This document shows, one piece after another, positions 24,001-35,400 of a DNA stretch of 64,000 nucleotides. The notes under the pieces were generated by a model, which saw only the letters and a list, made by a program, of their open reading frames with translations, made no database searches and was not told the origin of the DNA. How positions within the stretch are numbered: the first letter of the stretch is position 1; the number at the start of each line of letters is the position of its first letter. The translations under genes and the position numbers were made by a program. The stretch lies in contig JAMXBD010001446.1 of NCBI GenBank assembly GCA_024138025.1, positions 62,001 through 126,000 of the forward strand, read 5' to 3'. This DNA comes from Combretum micranthum. Its lineage: Eukaryota; Streptophyta; Magnoliopsida; Myrtales; Combretaceae.

Positions 24001-26769
24001 TTTATCTTGAAATAATTGTAATATGGATCAATGTGTTATTTTTAGACAATTAAGCATAATAATCATAACTAGCATATAATAGTGGTAAGAATATGGAATA
24101 AATGTAATTTGGTCTTAATGGAGCTAGATAAGATTAGTAATCTTAGTGACTAGCTCTTGATTAAGTAAGAGTTGTTACAAACAAAATAGATCACCAATGG
24201 GTTAGTTTACCCAAACTCATAAACCAACCCTAACCCAAACCTAAATAATTAATTAGACAATTAGACACTTGACTGCTTTAAAACAAGTGACATAGCTATT
24301 ATGAAAGGCACTTATCCTTAACCAAAGACTCAACGTAAGCTGAGTTAAGTTCAAAGCAAAGGATCTATGAACTTATGGACTATGACCCTGGTAATTATAA
24401 CGAATAAGTAATGGAATGGTGAATTGGTTAATGATGTAACAAGAGTTATCCTAATGTGGATTTTTGCACATATCAACATATTACTATCGATTTGTGCTTC
24501 TTGAATAAGGATCTAAGACTTCTTGATTAGGTTCGTAGTAATTGTGTATAGGCTGGTAAAGTAGAAACCAAATTACTAGACTGATACTAAAGCCAACTAA
24601 ATAATTGTGTACAACTTATTACTTGGTTTCTCACTCCAGTAAGTGGCAACCTTAGACTAAGGATTCTATAATTAAATGCCTATCCATGGAATGCATGGTA
24701 TGATTCAGTAGGAAGTCTATAGAGGAAATTTACAATTGGTATAATTAATTAAATCTGGAATGAAATTGCAAGGAGGTTATGTAGGGGCATGAGACCCTGA
24801 ATAAAGCATTGCAATGGACTATGCTTGTCGATAGCTAATTTTAATGGAGTGAACCATATGAAACCAATTATCATTTTCATTTTGGACGTGGTAATGCAGG
24901 CTCGTCTAACCTCCGATGCATGATTCAGATCCCTTTTGTCCCCTGTTATATTTTTGGTGTGCCAAAGTCATGATTAATACTTTGTATGCGTGTGTTTACA
25001 AGATGCTACATTGGCTTTAAATTTAAATATCTATACCCATCGTATGTTGCATGAGGACTGTATGACATGCTAATATGTATTTGATTACTATCATACTAGG
25101 TTTTACCACTTGCTTTTTATCATTTCAAGTTTTAAAAATGATCTCTATGTTGATGTGCACTATGTTTTCATGGGATATGGGATTGAAGATGAGGGGTAAG
25201 CTAGTAGATGGTGTAGAGAGGACTTTGAGGATTGAGAGCTATTTTGGTTGTATTATTTTATATTTAAGATACCCATTTTTGAAAAACTATTTTCTTGATT
25301 TTGTTGGTGATTATAACTAAATACTCCTTGATGTTTTAGCTTTGTACTTTGGAATGACATGAAGATTCTAAGCTTTGTGAGCAAAAATCACTTGTTGAGG
25401 CCTTTGGATGGCCATATTTACAAATAAACTATTTTGGTAAACTTTTATCTGTTAGGGGTATTAATTAGAGGTTTTTATAAAGATCCAAATCATGAAAAAA
25501 CATACTACGGTCTGCTAAAATTTTTATTAAATTAATAATGATCTCTTGATCAAAACTAAAATATAAAACTACCTAGCTAATATATATGTCATATATATAT
25601 ATATATATATAATATCAATTTAGGTAACATATGTTGCCAAACTAGTACGTTAAATATGTTAGGGACGTAACAGGTAAGGTTTCTTTTAGAGTATCATTCC
25701 TTAAGTTCAACCTTATTTATATTTATTAATTATCAAATGACATGAAAATTTATAGGGAAAATTACAAAAGCAAAACTAAGCTTTAGTACTTTTATATGAA
25801 AATATTTTGTCACTTTGCTTTATTCAAACTTATTACATATGTTTTTTCTATTATGTCGCAAGTGCTACATAAAATTTTGTATCGTATGCATGTGACCTAA
25901 CTGGGATCAAACTTGATACGTTTACATGGCAGACCCATGACTCGATCTAGAATAAGAGGCTGGAATAATTTGGTTTAAGGGATCCTAATTGGTTTCTTGC
26001 TAAACGATGACCTAATGTTCCAAGAAGATTTCTTAGATCAAATGTCATGTTAGGAGGAAGCTTTTTGCCATCGAAAGCAATTCAACATTGGACTCTAAGT
26101 AGTTTTGAAGTAAGAAACAAGCCTGCTTCTTTTGTTTACGAAAATGCATATGGTTTTGATCTTATCGAAGGTCATACTTCTAAAGATGGCACGACAAGGA
26201 TTTAGTTAAAATGGACAATATTCCTTATGGTCTAGACATGGAGTTAGTGGCACAAAAGCCTAAATAATGCAACCGTAGTCATTTAGATAGGTTTTTCCTT
26301 TTGTTTTATGTACTTTGTCTTATGACAGTTATTCCATATAAGGGACTATCTAAGTATAAATGCTATACGTAAAACCACGAAAGAGCAATTGAGATTGATA
26401 TTATTATAATGTTCGCTGCTCTAGGTATCCTATTTTACATGTAAAAAACCGATAAAAATAATAATTGTTCGTTGGGATCTAATAGCTATTTTCCTAAACT
26501 ATATGGTTGAATGCCCCATAATTCACATTAGCTTAGTGATGAGATGAAGATAGTGACAAACAGATACTTAACCAAATGGGAGAGAAATGGGTCAATTGCG
26601 ATTTCTTGATTTCTATATCCTATCTCGAAAGAAACTAGATAACTCAAGGAAACCATCTCCTTCAGTGCTGAGTTATGTTATTTTTAGGACAAATTCATTA
26701 GTTTAGGCCCCCAAATGGGAAAATTTTTTTTTTTGGAAGGTTTTAGATTTCTTATAATTTTATATTTTT
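21071..26769. repeat. Tandem array unit B (body)
   Basis: Second direct repeat. With the 54-base start at 17121-17174 it totals about 5.75 kb without the hAT. It is colinear with unit A from GGAATGTG onwards. It lacks the 13128-14423 block of A and carries the 2014-bp block 23845-25858 missing in A. It has its own 37-bp tandem duplication near 22018-22085 and an (AT)n run near 25592-25611. The short open frame at 25075-25320 recurs in C, but its end differs by an indel, so it is not supported as a gene. No recognised gene apart from the TPK remnant. Confidence 0.9.
22157..22622 (-). pseudogene. Thiamin pyrophosphokinase gene fragment, copy B
   Basis: Same two exons as copy A: 22622-22521 (34 codons) and 22401-22157. 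A 41-bp deletion relative to A (A positions 14738-14778), between GATA microhomologies, removes the acceptor and the first five bases of the second exon. The Asp of QDxTDL is Ala, the Arg of GGRFDH is Trp and the following His is Arg. It cannot be spliced normally. Confidence 0.85.
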
Positions 26770-26823
26770 AGAAGAATCTTTTAGACGTTTAGTTTGTGAG
26801 GAAGGGACTTCGAGTGAAACGTG
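26770..26823. repeat. Unit junction B/C and decayed left target-site duplication of hAT2
   Basis: This is again the first 54 bases of the unit. The 8 bases next to the element, GAAACGTG (26816-26823), match the right copy GGAATGTG (32431-32438) at six of eight positions. Confidence 0.85.
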
Positions 26824-27760
26824 TAAGGATGCAACCAGAGCGGGTTTGGGACGGGTCATGTAAAACCCAAACCCGCCCCGATTATATAAAAGGTGTCCAA
26901 GACCCGACATGAGCCCAGAACCTGACCCGATATGCAAAGACGAACCCGATATTGACCCGACCTGACTCGACAGTACCTTTTTATTTTTTATTTTTTTACA
27001 TTGAAAATAAATTATTTGTAATTGTGTCCAAATAAAAAAAAAATTGTTTACTGCTGTCAAAATCAATGGTAAATGAAATAAACAAGGTTCAAATTATAGT
27101 AAATATGAATTATCATTGTTAACAATTTGCTCAATCCCTTATGAGGGAGTGTTTATGTCCAAGTTGTCCCTAATGGTTATGCAAGCTAGCAATATATGTT
27201 GGAATATTGAAAATCATTAATCATGGTCATTAGAAGCACCAATAAAAGCAAAGTTGATGTCAAACATAATACTATCATATCACAAACATCTACTAAGGAA
27301 CGAAAATATCAACCATGATTCATGTCCAAATAGCACATCCAAACCTAGTTCAAAGGAAAAAAGAGATGAGTTAGTTGACTTAAATTCCCCACTCCACAAC
27401 AAACAAAAGCACATACCAACATTACAACTTGTAGTCTTTCACTCATGTTTCCATAGAAGAAGGGGAAAAAAAAGTTGCAGTCAATAATTAAAACTTTCAC
27501 TATTATCTTCCTTCACAATAGCTAAGACTTCCTTCACCAAATACAGATAGTAAAAGATCATCAAGGATGCCACCGTCTCAAACCATAGGCAACCCAGTAA
27601 AGTAATAACCAAAATAAAATTGTCTCATATGTTATTCAATTAATACAAAAAAAAAAAAATATAAAAAGGAGAAATAACTTTATACACCAAATAATATTTA
27701 CTTACTTGCTCTTAATCTTCAATACTTAAATTTTTCATCTCATTCTCTAGCTCAGGTATG

Positions 27761-29974
27761 TCAAAACCTACAAAAAAAAAAAAAAATTGAGAAAGATTGT
27801 ATAAAATGCAATGGAAGATATAGGAAGAAAAAAGCTTTTTCATTAATAAATATTATATAATAAAAATTCTTACTTGTTTTTCCACATGATAACCAACTCT
27901 GGCTACACATCAATGCCTCTATTATGTCTGCATTTAGTCGGCTTCTATGTGTGGTAATTATACGTCCACTTGTACTAAAGGTGGATTCGGATGCAACTGT
28001 AGATACAGGAACAACTAATAGATCTCTGGTTAATGATTGTAGTGTAGAACTTGTTTCCATTCAATTTCCACAATCCAAGGATATCAAAATCAGTACCCCA
28101 ATTCCATGGCAATACAGGCTCTTCGAGGTAATGGTCCAACTTTGATTTTACTTGGCCATCATAAGTAACAGTGGTCATGTATTGCACCAATTTTGACTTT
28201 TTCATACATTCATTGGGAGCTACATCACCAGTTGTTGAAGGCACTAAAGAAGAATTGCCTGTATTCTTATTTTGACGAGATCTAGCCTTTAATTGATATT
28301 CCTGAAGTAGATCATAACAAGTCTTCCTAACAGTTTCCCTCTCAATAAAAGCCCCCTCACCATAAACAATTGGAAATACAAAGTCAACAGCTTTCAACTT
28401 AAATCATGGATCCAAAACAGTACAAACAACCATGATAATATGCACATCACCCCAATATTTCTCAAACTTGTCAAACATCTTCTTAGCCATTGTGCTTATA
28501 TTCAAACAAAGGGGTCTTTCTAATCAATCAAGGCTTCCCTAATTTCAAATACTTTTTCAAAGTAATAATTTGCAGTTGGATATTTTGTACCAAATAAAAG
28601 AGTAGTCACTTCATAAAAAATTTCTAACTTCTTACAAATTTCTTTAGCTAAATCCTAATCTTCATCAGTTGGAAGTGACTTATAATGTTTATCCAAAAGC
28701 TGAGCTCTATAAAAAACATCCTTATATGCAAGGGCAGTAACAAGCATTTCATATGTAGAATTCCACCGTGTTTTACAATCTAAGCAAAGCATTCTACAAT
28801 ATTCCACATCTATCTGTTTACATGCCTCTCTAAATTTCTCCACTCACGATGGTGTCGTTGACCAAAATACAACACTATCACAGATTCCTTCTATTGATTT
28901 TTCAATCACATTAACACCCTCTTTCACAATCAAATTTAAGATATGAGCACAACAATGCATATGGAGTACCTGTCCACGAAGAATCAGATCATCCTTTCTC
29001 AGCTTCATTAATAAAGTTGTGATCATTGCATCGTTTGTTGAACAATTGTCTACAGAGATTGTAGACAATTTTCTATCCAAGCCCCATTTCATTAATGCAT
29101 TGAACAATCAATCACCAAGAGCTTCACTTGTATGTGGAGCTAGAACATACACAAAGCTGAAAAAAAAAGAGTAAATGTAATTAAAGGGAAAGTTAATTTC
29201 AATGATATAAAGATAAGAGATATATAGTAGAAAAACTTACTCCAATAGTCGACTTTGAAGGGTCCAATTGCTATCAATAAAATGTGTTGTGATGGTCATG
29301 TATCCTCTTTTTTGATTTGACATCCACATGGCTGTTGTTATTGCCACTCGAGAATTAAGCCCCTTCAATAGGAGTCTCAACTTTTCCTTCACTATGTAAT
29401 AGATGTCAATTATCTCTTTTCTCATTGTGGTGCGACTAACATTATGAAAAACTGGTTGAATGCAATGAATAAACTCCCTAAAGTACTCGTGCTCCACTAT
29501 TTAGATTGGATATTCATGAGCAATAATTGCCATTGTAAGTTTTCTCCTTGCAACTTCTTGATTAAATGTCTAATTTCCTAATGTACAACCACTTCCAACA
29601 TCACTAGATTTCCTCTCAATCGATAAAAGACATTGCTTTATGTCTTTTTGCTTGGTCTTTTGTAGACACTTTTTTAAATGATTGTGCAAATGCTTTGTTC
29701 CATTCGTACTCTTTGCTTTCAATTGTTTCTTATAGTGTTTACACTCAGCAACATCATCCCCATTAACAGTTGTCTTCATCATCTCATTCCATACAATAGA
29801 AGTTAACTTACGTTTGTTGGGATTATTGCTCTCATCAATAGTACTTGCTACTTGAGAACCATATGTGTTTGTTGGTCTTGCAGAGCCCATATTCTCAATT
29901 TCTAGTGGAGATGGAACTTCCTCAACATCATTATCATTCTCTTCCATGTTCACCTCAACTTCATCGGCATCCAT
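27761..29974 (-). pseudogene. hAT transposase pseudogene (hAT2)
   Basis: Read from 29974 downwards: an acidic N-terminus, then a BED finger (WNEMMKT...ECKHYKKQL, second Cys replaced by Tyr). A TAG stop at 29570-29572 follows, and then a TAA near 29500 where hAT1 has a Ser codon. A plausible 84-bp intron lies at 29240-29157 (GTAAGT to CAG). The hAT core follows, with DNCSTNDAM, HMHCCAHILNLIVKEG and CLDCKTRWNSTYEML. The last part is the C-terminal dimerisation region PVSTVASESTFSTSGR...RSRLNADIIEAL at 28060-27761. Further stops lie near 29108, 28844 and 28655, and there is a frame change near 28050. The fold and the order of domains are those of Ac-like hAT transposases, and it is certainly non-functional. 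Confidence 0.9.
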
Positions 29975-30787
29975 GTTCTCTACATTACATAAAATAAAAA
30001 AAACTTAATGGCATGAAGTTGGAAAATAGTTCAATTTATAAATAAACATCTATTTAGGAGAAAGTAAGTTAGTAAGTCTCATCTATTTAGCCATGCTATC
30101 TTCATTGATGATAAACATAAACAAACATATATTATTTTATCAAACAAGAATTTACTACAGAAGTGCCAAGCGTGTAGAGTAACTTTTGCAACTAAATGAA
30201 AAGGGGATAGAGAAAAGATTCAGGAAAGCAAAACATAATCTAGCATAGACTATGTCCCTTGAAGGGTCTTCCCTTTCAAGCCTAAATTTGCTCTTTAATG
30301 GTTTCTGCACTCACCTAACCCAACAAAATACACAAGGACGACCTATCCATAAGTAGTACATTCTGCACTCACCTAACCCAACAAAATGCACAAGGACGAC
30401 CTATCCAAAATTAGTACATTATAACTTTCAAAAATACAAATATTCCATTAAGATTTGAAACATTTGCATCAGGGAAGAACTTTCCTTTTTGTCTTTTTAT
30501 AAGAAGCATACTTAAATCAAAGCTTAGAAGGTGTAAAAATATGAAGTGACAAGTTTTATTAAGAGTTTCCACATTTGAATCTTAAAGTTTAGGGGCGTTA
30601 TTTTCTGTTTCAAAATTACATGCCATTTTTGTCAAATTTTTGAAAGTGTAATTGTAAATTTTTGAAAGTGTAATTGTAACATTTTAAAAGTTCAGAGTAA
30701 AATCTCGAAGTTTGAAGAAACCGTAGGAAATATAATTTATTCTTATTGCATTATTACTAGATATAACATTGTCAAGTTTCGTGCTTC

Positions 30788-30920
30788 TTTTTTTTTTTTT
30801 TTTTTTTTGGTGTGGGAAGAACCAAAACACACACACACACATATATATATACACACACATGAATACATACACACTTTTAAGATAGAATTATACACACACA
30901 TATATATATATATATAACTT
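30788..30920. repeat. Poly-T and mixed (AC)n/(AT)n microsatellites
   Basis: A T-run is followed by alternating CA and TA dinucleotide tracts interrupted by short unique words. Lies in the hAT2-specific segment. Confidence 0.9.
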
Positions 30921-31769
30921 TAATATAGAATGTGGTTCTTCCACTTAGGCATCACTCACATGGCTATAAATTGAAATTGTGAAGCATAAGCGGGAACGAC
31001 TCTTCCGGGGGATATGTAAGAATCTTTGAATACCCCACATCTTTCAACTTTATTCAACAAATGCTTAAAAACCCCACATTCTCAAACTCAAGTGAACAAT
31101 GCTACTAGGTAGTAACTAAAAAAAAAAAAAAGAAAGAGAGAGAAAATACACCTTCGTGATCTTTTTACATATTGCAGAAAAATGTGCCTAACTCCAAAAC
31201 CCAAATCATAGATAATTTGGGAGAAGAAAATTCTGCCTTATGATTACTTTAAATTACAAGAACTACCCATAAATAAAGCAAAAGCCTTTAACATTAATCA
31301 TGCATCTGGGTATATAGATTACTCAACTTTACACCCAATAACACTGAATATCAACACAAAACAAATTAAAAAAAAAATAACTAAGATAAAAACTCAAAAC
31401 TGTCTATTAACCATTATAAAGCAAGAACTTTTAGCATTAAACATTTGACTTAATGCCTAATCAGATTGAAATAAACAGCACAATATTAAAGAAAATAACA
31501 AAAACACATTAATTCCTTACAATTGACGGGCAAATGAAGTTATTAAAAATTGAGGAGGAATCTATGGAAAGTGGGCTATGAGAAATCGAAGATGTTAGTG
31601 AACTAAGTATGACTATACATACTACATATAAAGAACAGGAAGTAGAAAAGCAAGAAGAGTTTCATGAGTTACTTACGATGTGGATCAGAGGGCAATAATC
31701 ATGTAGAAACACCCCCGGGGCAATAATCATACACTCCTACTAGAACAACAGAACAAGACAGTCCATCAA

Positions 31770-31772
<3 letters not shown>

Positions 31773-31802
<30 letters not shown>
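31773..31802. repeat. (GA)n microsatellite in hAT2
   Basis: GA dinucleotide run at the position homologous to the longer tract in hAT1. Confidence 0.9.
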
Positions 31803-31808
<6 letters not shown>

Positions 31809-32430
31809 GGGAGAGCGAGAGAGATTACATGTGCTCGGCTGCTCGCGACTTGAGGAGGCTGGGTCTGATGTCCAACGATGACGAATATTCAGGAAGGAGT
31901 ATCCTGGGTCCAACGATGACGACGACAACAACAAAAGACAAGAATAGAACTGTGGAGTGTAGACTGTGGGTGGACAACAACGATGAAAAGGCGACGATGA
32001 TTCGCTTGGATAATAGGGTTTAGGAAATGCGGCTAGGGCTGTGAGTGAAGGAAGAAGAAGGAAGGTGAAGGTCTTGAGTGTTGTACTATTGTGTGTTGTG
32101 TCGTGTGTGTGATTTGGATTTGTTGTGTGTAATGTTGCGTGTGTGGATTGTGTAGTGTGTGTCATTTGGATTTGTTGTGTGTATAATGACAACGTGACTC
32201 CTTGGACAACATTGTTGTCCGGTCATGTTTTTAATTTTTTTTTTTAATTTTCTTGGGTCAGGATTTTATTGGGTCCATATAATTAACCCGAGCCTAACCC
32301 GAAATCCTATAGGGTTCTCCCTATTATTCCCAAAACCCGCCCCGAAACCCTATAGGGTCAAACCCTATACTGTTTTTAGCGGATCGGGCGGGTTGGGTAC
32401 CCTATAACATCTCGCTCGTTTGCATCTCTC

Positions 32431-35400
32431 GGAATGTGGTTTTGGTTTTGGATTTTAATCCAAAAAAGATGGATTTATGGTTCCATTTTACTTTTATTAA
32501 TTATATGCAATTTAATTACCACTTTATCTCACTATATATTTATTACTGCTAGAAATATTTTTGACAAATCTTTATACATATTTCATTTTGAAGAGTTTCT
32601 ACAGCTTTAACGACATGATAGTTAGGTAACCATCTAACTGTTAAAATAAATATAGTAATTTGAATATTAACTATTTTAGTGGTTCGATTACGGTTGGGTA
32701 TGGTGTGAGATCATTAGATAGTAACAGGATTGACCTTGTTAAAATTAATGACGGAACAATAAAATTTTCCTTCATTATGTGGCACATCCAAAAGTAAGAA
32801 TAATTTTATCATTTTCCAACTCATTTCATTCTAATTCATTCAATCTATTCCCTTTCTATTTCAAATGATTCGTGCATATCAAATGTGACATGTATTTTTT
32901 CATTTGTTATCGTAAAAGAAACATTTTAAAAAATATAACCTATTCTTAATGAAAACGCCTTTAAAAATAATTTTAAAAAGACAGACATTTCAATAATTTT
33001 AATTCTGGACCTTTTCAAAAATCGATCTAACTTAATCCTTCTATTCTATGCAGAACTAAAAATGGAATAGGAGACTGTAAACTTTTTCTATTCCTCAAGT
33101 AATAAACTCCAATAGAAGTTTTGTTGTTTATAGGTGATACAATACGGTATCTGGAAGGTGAATTGCGTAGAGTTAAGTAAGTGACTAGTGTAAATTAAGC
33201 TAATAAGATCTCCAACTAGATACCAAATGTTATTGGAAGAGATTGTTAAGTCAAGTAAATTTGAGAGTTGTTGAATCGTACTTAGGGGTTTCAATTGTAG
33301 AATCATCCTTCATTAAAGTTTCGAGAGAATTCTTGTATAATGTTTATTGATTAATTGGAAGAGCTTACCTATGTTTTACGTTATAAACGGCCAAGAACAA
33401 GAATAAAAGAATGTTATGGCAGCACTTACTGAGATTCCATCGAAGAACAGTATTTGTCATTCTTTTGGCAGGCATGCCCATTGGAATCAGTCCACAATGA
33501 GGACCCTCAACAATTGACAGGATATGAATCTCATGTTGATGATCTCTTGGAAGCAGTTGAATGAGGCAATCATCAGATGTTAGGACTATTCTTGTGCTTG
33601 AAAATCGAAAGAGAACATTGATGTTCCCAACCTCATGGTCAAACCATCCCCCAAGTGCTCCAGCAACAAGGACAAATCTTTTGAAATGTACTGATGGCAA
33701 GAAAAGGGGTTAAGTACTCTTCCAAAAAGTAAATATATAAAAACAAGTTTAACCCCACGAATTCCAGAATATTTGTTGTGGAAAGATGCTTACATTATAT
33801 TGATCCAACTCTAGTATATAATCAAGAATGTATGAAACACACTTGTGTAGAGCTGTAGAGTCTTGATCACGTGATGCATCTATGATTTTTGTTCCCGCAC
33901 CAAAAACATACAGGCAAAAGATGATCGGGGTAGGAAAGATATATAACACTGCCAACAAAAGAAATCATGGTAAGAATGAAGGAGGGATGTTGCCTTTGTG
34001 CCTTTGGGATAGTGATTGATTAGTGTGGCAGTGAGATCTGAGATGTGAGAAACTGAGAGTGGCGAACATAAGTAATTAAGCGTAAGCTGCCTAAATTATT
34101 TTTAGGCTGTGTTACTTCACCAATTTCTGATCCAAGCATCCGGCTAAGGAATCAAATTAGGAAAAAAAAAAGTTTTAGATTTGGTTTGGTTTGGTTCTCG
34201 GTCCAATCGGTTTTTTTTTTTTTTTTTCAACCTTAGTTTTCAAAGGATTTCAAGCGTTTGAATGTCTTGAGTTGATATTGGAATATGTTAAGATAGATGG
34301 TGTGGTGTGTGTGCTTAGTGGAGACTATAGGTATGGCGGTGTAATTTATAATTTTTGAGTTAATATGTTTTGATTGGGATGTGATGATTTAAATGGATTA
34401 ATTGATGTTTTGGTAATAGATTTTAGGACTTTGTCAATATAGATTATGTATATCGTTAATTAGATATGAATTATGTGGTGATATTTATGGTTAAATCAAG
34501 TTAACTAAGTGCTTTTAGAAACAATTTTTGGAATTGTTAGATAAAATGCTAATTAAAAATGTTTTAAATGGATTATAATTTTTAGGGATACTTGGTGATA
34601 GCCTATAAGTTGTAGAGTTGGTAAATTAATGATTTAATACCTAAATAGCTTAATAGGTAAATTGGAGATGTTTTGAATAATAGAGTTGACATATGGGTTT
34701 TTTAGAACACATAAAAGTAGTAAATGATTAATTGGGTATTAGGAAGAAATCAAAATAGTGATATAAGATAACATAGCATATGGATTATTAATACTCAATG
34801 AGAATTTGGAGATTTTGGTAACTCTAGGACCAATAGCTAATTTCTATGTGTCGAAGTTGATTTATTAGATTTGTGGTTATAATTTATGGGTATATGATGT
34901 GAGCCATGTTGTGGTAATTTTTATGACTTTTGGACGATAAATGGATATATCATGTATTATCAAATTTTATCTTTAGTGTGAGCCTACTATAGACGTAATG
35001 GAGCATGTACATGAATGTAGGAAATTGAATTTGATAATCAAATTAGAATCTTTATATACATAAATCAATGATATAACATATTTATGGCTGATATGTAAAT
35101 ATGGACTATAACGTAGTGAATAAGGTCATTAATGATTAGATGACATACTTTAAAATAAAATTTAGATTTTGGTCATAACAATATAAAATGTTTATTTTTT
35201 TCTTTATTGATTCATTTATTAATTCATGCATGCACATGTTAGTAGTGACTTTGGATGAAAATTAAGTTTTATCTTGAAATAATTGTAATATGGATCAATG
35301 TGTTATTTTTAGACAATTAAGCATAATAATCATAACTAGCATATAATAGTGGTAAGAATATGGAATAAATGTAATTTGGTCTTAATGGAGCTAGATAAGA

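Larger units (their letters stand above)
26824..32430. mobile_element. hAT2: near full-length Ac-like hAT element, inactive (5607 bp)
   Basis: The left end is TAAGGATGCAAC and the right end, read on the minus strand, is GAGAGATGCAAAC. It sits at exactly the same place in the unit as hAT1. On the minus strand it keeps, in order, the BED finger, catalytic region and dimerisation region of a hAT transposase, with several stops. The region 30392-31258, absent from hAT1, holds poly-T and (AC)n/(AT)n tracts (30788-30920) and nothing coding. The right subterminal part (31828-32040) is a comparatively GC-rich stretch conserved with hAT1 (20462-20690). Confidence 0.9.

Noticed and set aside
12091..32438. 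Array units read as long terminal repeats around the hAT segments
   Set aside because: The segments between units have hAT ends and 8-bp duplications, not primer sites or gag-pol, and the units lack TG...CA ends. A tandem duplication containing a hAT insertion explains everything.
12835..33306. Repeated minus-strand frame of 72-93 codons (MILQLKPLSTIQQ...) in all three units
   Set aside because: It looked like a possible extra TPK exon, but it matches no part of that protein and has no splice sites in suitable phase; it is conserved only because the units are duplicates.
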